The notes under the pieces: model-generated
The model's database searches: none
Seen by the model: the letters and a program-made list of their open reading frames with translations, nothing else
Told to the model about the DNA's origin: nothing
Part shown: positions 61,354-64,000 of the stretch, piece after piece
Layout of the letters: the number at the start of each line of letters is the position of its first letter
How positions within the stretch are numbered: position 1 is the first letter of the stretch
From: Eubacteriales bacterium
GTDB taxonomy: Bacteria; Bacillota; Clostridia; Lachnospirales; Lachnospiraceae
Assembly: GCA_030536555.1 (NCBI GenBank)
Contig: JAUNPU010000006.1
Location: 1 to 64,000, forward strand
Length of the DNA: 64,000 nt
Direction of reading: 5' to 3'
Made by a program: the position numbers and the translations under genes

Positions 61354-61929
61354 TTATTCCCTGCTTCTGTTCTTCAACGTGCAGATTCCCTGAGTCATGG
61401 TTCCCATCGGGCAGTACACACACCAGGAACGGGGCTTGAACAGCATCATTGTGATCATGCCCAGCACGGTGGAGGTCAGCATCACGCTGTAGAAGCCAAA
61501 TGCAAACTGCGCCACCCACGGCGGGACAAAGGAGGTATTCGTCCAGTTCCACGGCAGCTTGAACACCCACAGAAGCTTCACCACTTCTCTCAAATCTGCC
61601 GCACCGGCAAATACCTGATACGTGCTGACCAGCATCAGCACGAACATCGTCATGAAAAATGTCAGGAATCCATAGCGGAACCATTTGGAATACAGGAACC
61701 GCGGCGGATTCTTCTTTCGGGACAATCCCAGATTTCCGCCGATTACCTGAAACAGCTGTCCGCGCCCGCAGTACCGGTTGCAGTAGCTCTTATTTCCAAC
61801 AAAGACAGCGATACAGAGCGGAATCATGAAGCAGAGCAGTCCCAGCCACGCAAACAGGATATTAAAAAATCCCAGTGTCAGATAAGTAGCGGACACGATC
61901 CACATATAATCATACCAGTGTTTTTTCAT
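61354..61929 (-). CDS. Membrane 4Fe-4S-binding-site protein (NapH/CcoG-like)
   Basis: 191 residues with about four membrane helices. Two CxxxC-type cysteine groups face the cytoplasm: YCNRYCGRGQ near residue 52 and WCVYCPMGTMTQGIC near 170, in the pattern of NapH/NosR-type electron-transfer proteins (usually C-x3-CP pairs). It would take electrons from the ferredoxin encoded just upstream and pass them through or along the membrane; partner unknown. The start overlaps the ferredoxin stop as ATGA. Confidence 0.75.
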   Translation of the reverse strand: MKKHWYDYMWIVSATYLTLGFFNILFAWLGLLCFMIPLCIAVFVGNKSYCNRYCGRGQLFQVIGGNLGLSRKKNPPRFLYSKWFRYGFLTFFMTMFVLMLVSTYQVFAGAADLREVVKLLWVFKLPWNWTNTSFVPPWVAQFAFGFYSVMLTSTVLGMITMMLFKPRSWCVYCPMGTMTQGICTLKNRSRE

Positions 61930-62177
61930 CGCTGCGCACCTCCTCCGGATTTCTGTGCGCCGGATGCTCTATCCTGCGCACCTCCAGACACATCCACCAG
62001 TTCAATGATCCCCGCCGGGCATGCTTTGGCACATTTGCCGCAGCCCACACAGGTCTCGTTTACAACTGCATACATTCCCCTGTGAATATGGATTGCCTGC
62101 TTCGGACATTCTTTGGCACACTGCCCGCAGGCTACACACAGGTTGGACGGAACCAACGCTTTTCGTTTACCAGCCAT
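61926..62177 (-). CDS. Ferredoxin with two 4Fe-4S clusters
   Basis: 83 residues. Two complete cluster motifs: CVACGQCAKECPKQAI near residue 18 and CVGCGKCAKACPAGII near 46. A glycine/alanine/glutamine-rich tail of about 20 residues follows (SGGAQDRASGAQ-type repeats). First gene of an operon with the membrane Fe-S protein and the ArsR regulator. Confidence 0.92.
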   Translation of the reverse strand: MAGKRKALVPSNLCVACGQCAKECPKQAIHIHRGMYAVVNETCVGCGKCAKACPAGIIELVDVSGGAQDRASGAQKSGGGAQR

Positions 62178-62197
62178 ATCTAACCTCTCACCTCTAT

Positions 62198-62249
62198 AAT
62201 TAAGTATTTAAGTAATTACTAATATACTTAATTATCAGATGTTTGTCAA
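62198..62249 (-). promoter_or_regulatory. Promoter and ArsR-type operator of the ferredoxin operon
   Basis: On the minus strand TTGACA (62249-62244) and TATATT (62226-62221) are separated by 17 bases. AT-rich inverted repeats cover the -10 region and transcription start: ATTAAGTAT and ATACTTAAT arms, with inner AAGTAATTACTT-like symmetry, over 62199-62235. Dyads of this kind are typical ArsR-family operators, so the operon's own ArsR protein is the likely ligand. Confidence 0.7.
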
Positions 62250-62392
62250 GCACTTCCATCTCTGAAATGCAGCCTGAAATACAGCCAAAATACAGCCAAA
62301 ATACAACTTTTCCCATCTTACGCGCAAAGGACTTCGGAATTTCGGTAAGTATCAGCAAATATACTCCCGCCCCGCAGGACGCACGACAACGC

Positions 62393-62416
62393 AAAAAGGA
62401 GCGCCGCAGCGCCCCT
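62393..62416 (-). terminator. Terminator of glyQS
   Basis: GGGGCGC-TGCG-GCGCTCC hairpin followed by TTTTT on the minus strand, 70 bases after the synthetase stop. The remainder of 62178-62486 holds only this and the ferredoxin promoter. Confidence 0.75.
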
Positions 62417-62486
62417 CTATCCTGCCATACCGGTCAGGAAGCATGCCGACAGCACGCTCCCTGATTCCTGTAGCATCTTATCCACA

Positions 62487-63875
62487 TTAGAAACGGAACT
62501 TATCCTCGAAGTAAGCCTTCAGCTCAGCAATCGGCACGCGAACCTGCTCCATGGTATCGCGGTCACGAACGGTAACTGCATGGTCTTCCTCGGAATCGAA
62601 GTCATAGGTGATGCAGAACGGAGTACCGATCTCATCCTGTCTTCTGTAACGCTTACCGATGTTGCCTCTGTCATCAAACTCGCAGTTGTAGTATTTTGCA
62701 AGCTCTGCATATACCTTCTCTGCGCCCTCATTCAACTTCTTGGACAGCGGCAGCACGCCGATCTTCACCGGTGCCAGTGCCGGATGGAAGTGGAGAACGG
62801 TACGGACATCGCCCTCACCAATCTCTTCCTCGTCGTAAGCTGCGCACAGGAATGCCAGGGTTACACGGTCAGCACCCAGAGACGGCTCAACCACATAGGG
62901 AACGTACTTCTCCTTCGCCTCATCGTCGAAGTAGCTCATATCCTCACCAGATACGTTCTGATGCTGGGTCAGATCGTAGTCGGTACGGTCTGCGATACCC
63001 CACAGCTCGCCCCATCCGAACGGGAACAGGAACTCGATGTCGGTGGTACCCTTGCTGTAGAAGCACAGCTCCTCCGGAGAATGGTCGCGGAGACGGATCT
63101 CGTCCTCCTTCAGTCCCAGAGTCAGCAGCCAGTCGCGGCAGAAGCCTCTCCAGTACTGGAACCACTCCATGTCAGTGCCCGGCTTGCAGAAGAACTCCAG
63201 CTCCATCTGCTCGAACTCACGGGTACGGAAGGTGAAGTTACCCGGGGTAATCTCGTTACGGAAGGACTTACCGATCTGACCAATACCGAACGGAACCTTC
63301 TTTCTGGAGGTACGCTGTACGTTCTTGAAGTTCACGAAGATACCCTGTGCGGTCTCCGGTCTTAAGTATACGGTGTTCTTGGCATCCTCGGTAACACCCT
63401 GGAAGGTCTTGAACATCAGGTTGAACTGACGGATGTCGGTAAAATCATGCTTGCCGCAGCTCGGGCAGCAGATATTCTTGTCCTCGATGAACTGCTTCAT
63501 CTCCTCCTGAGACCAGCCATCCACGGAACCCTCAATGGTGATATTGTTCTCAGCCAGATAATCCTCGATCAGCTTGTCGGCACGGAAACGCTCCTTACAT
63601 GCCTTACAGTCCATCAGCGGATCGGAGAAGCCGCCCAAATGTCCGGAAGCCACCCAGGTCTGGGAGTTCATCAGAATCGCACAGTCCACACCTACGTTGT
63701 ACGGGCTCTCCTGTACGAACTTCTGCCACCATGCCTTCTTTACATTGTTCTTCAGCTCAACACCCAGATTGCCGTAATCCCAGGTATTTGCCAGACCGCC
63801 GTAGATCTCGGAACCCGGATATACGAAGCCTCTGCTCTTTGCCAGTGCTACAATCTTTTCCATCGTCTTTTCCAT
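62487..63875 (-). CDS. glyQS: Glycyl-tRNA synthetase, single-chain class II type
   Basis: 462 residues, the homodimeric form found in Firmicutes and related phyla, not the alpha2beta2 form. Class II motif 2 appears around [24 protein letters not shown] and motif 3 near [18 protein letters not shown] zinc-knuckle-like [11 protein letters not shown] and [10 protein letters not shown] pair is inserted near residues 90-150. The C-terminal anticodon-binding domain starts at [17 protein letters not shown]. The ATG at 63875 is preferred over the TTG two codons earlier, with AGAGG 9 bases upstream. No T-box motif is seen in the part of the leader inside the window. Confidence 0.95.
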   Translation of the reverse strand: MEKTMEKIVALAKSRGFVYPGSEIYGGLANTWDYGNLGVELKNNVKKAWWQKFVQESPYNVGVDCAILMNSQTWVASGHLGGFSDPLMDCKACKERFRADKLIEDYLAENNITIEGSVDGWSQEEMKQFIEDKNICCPSCGKHDFTDIRQFNLMFKTFQGVTEDAKNTVYLRPETAQGIFVNFKNVQRTSRKKVPFGIGQIGKSFRNEITPGNFTFRTREFEQMELEFFCKPGTDMEWFQYWRGFCRDWLLTLGLKEDEIRLRDHSPEELCFYSKGTTDIEFLFPFGWGELWGIADRTDYDLTQHQNVSGEDMSYFDDEAKEKYVPYVVEPSLGADRVTLAFLCAAYDEEEIGEGDVRTVLHFHPALAPVKIGVLPLSKKLNEGAEKVYAELAKYYNCEFDDRGNIGKRYRRQDEIGTPFCITYDFDSEEDHAVTVRDRDTMEQVRVPIAELKAYFEDKFRF

Positions 63876-63881
63876 AGTCAA

Positions 63882-64000
63882 TAACCTCTTTCTGATTTCT
63901 TATGAATATGAATCTATGTTCACAGGTTCCCCTGTTTACTACCTGTTTCCAGGCACCAGCTCACGCTGATTCCGTTATTTGAAAATGATTACGTGGCTTC
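63882..64000 (-). promoter_or_regulatory. glyQS leader with two small hairpins
   Basis: On the minus strand CCTG-GAAA-CAGG (63953-63942) and ACAGG-GGAA-CCTGT (63935-63922) form two tandem hairpins with GNRA-type loops, 50-80 bases before the start. The GGTGG-ACCGCG signature of a T-box is absent. The leader runs off the window, so its nature is open. Confidence 0.4.

Overview
The window looks like a chromosomal segment of a gut-type Clostridia, most likely a Lachnospiraceae member. This is inferred from the mix of signals: sigma-A promoters with TTGACA and TATAAT-like boxes and strong AGGAGG ribosome sites, a tryptophan T-box, CIRCE-controlled hsp20 genes, a TPP riboswitch, a single-chain glycyl-tRNA synthetase, a GMP synthase with a degenerate glutaminase half, and PhnWX phosphonate use. 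Species cannot be named from this sequence. Most genes lie on the minus strand. No rRNA, tRNA, CRISPR array, insertion sequence or replication origin was seen.

Layout. 0.2-8.5 kb: a GtrA-like membrane protein, two family-3 glycoside hydrolases (one domain-permuted and membrane-anchored) and a LytTR two-component system; direct repeats in front of the hydrolase operon suggest that the regulator controls it. 8.5-10.9 kb: a MATE transporter fused to a cytidylate-kinase-like domain, with its MarR regulator. 11.0-13.1 kb: an AT-rich RloA/RloB-type ATPase and nuclease-like pair. 13.2-20.0 kb: a complete trpEGDCFBA operon behind a T-box with a UGG specifier. 20.1-23.1 kb: two near-duplicate hsp20 units with CIRCE operators, flanking a HipA-like kinase gene. 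23.1-30.4 kb: a small kinase, then a 2-aminoethylphosphonate uptake and degradation operon (ATPase, permease joined in frame to the binding protein, PhnW, PhnX) and an RpiR regulator. 30.5-32.1 kb: an AAA-ATPase/nuclease-like gene. 32.2-36.0 kb: a TPP-riboswitch operon for a thiamin-precursor ABC transporter plus a TatD-like hydrolase. 36.1-37.5 kb: an uncharacterised DUF4869-like/ATPase pair. 37.7-45.1 kb: an ion-transporter-like protein, asparagine synthase, cysteine synthase, and Na+:amino-acid and Na+/H+ transporters.

45.2-59.4 kb is the main accessory region. Nine minus-strand genes are tightly packed: an Mrr-type nuclease, an HNH protein, a SAM methyltransferase, an alkyltransferase-like protein lacking the acceptor cysteine, a UvrD-type helicase with nuclease-like insert, zinc ribbons and RQC-like end, a primase-helicase-PLD protein of the TOTE type, a Gp88-like cysteine protein, a GIY-YIG/DUF2075 helicase and a MazG-like pyrophosphohydrolase. 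The last five form one nearly gap-free series. I could not match this combination to a named system; nucleic-acid defence or repair is the best inference. Next to it lie a decayed XRE regulator and an AT-rich Ser/Thr-kinase gene.

59.5-64.0 kb returns to housekeeping functions: GMP synthase, an ArsR/ferredoxin/membrane Fe-S operon with an overlapping promoter-operator, and glycyl-tRNA synthetase.
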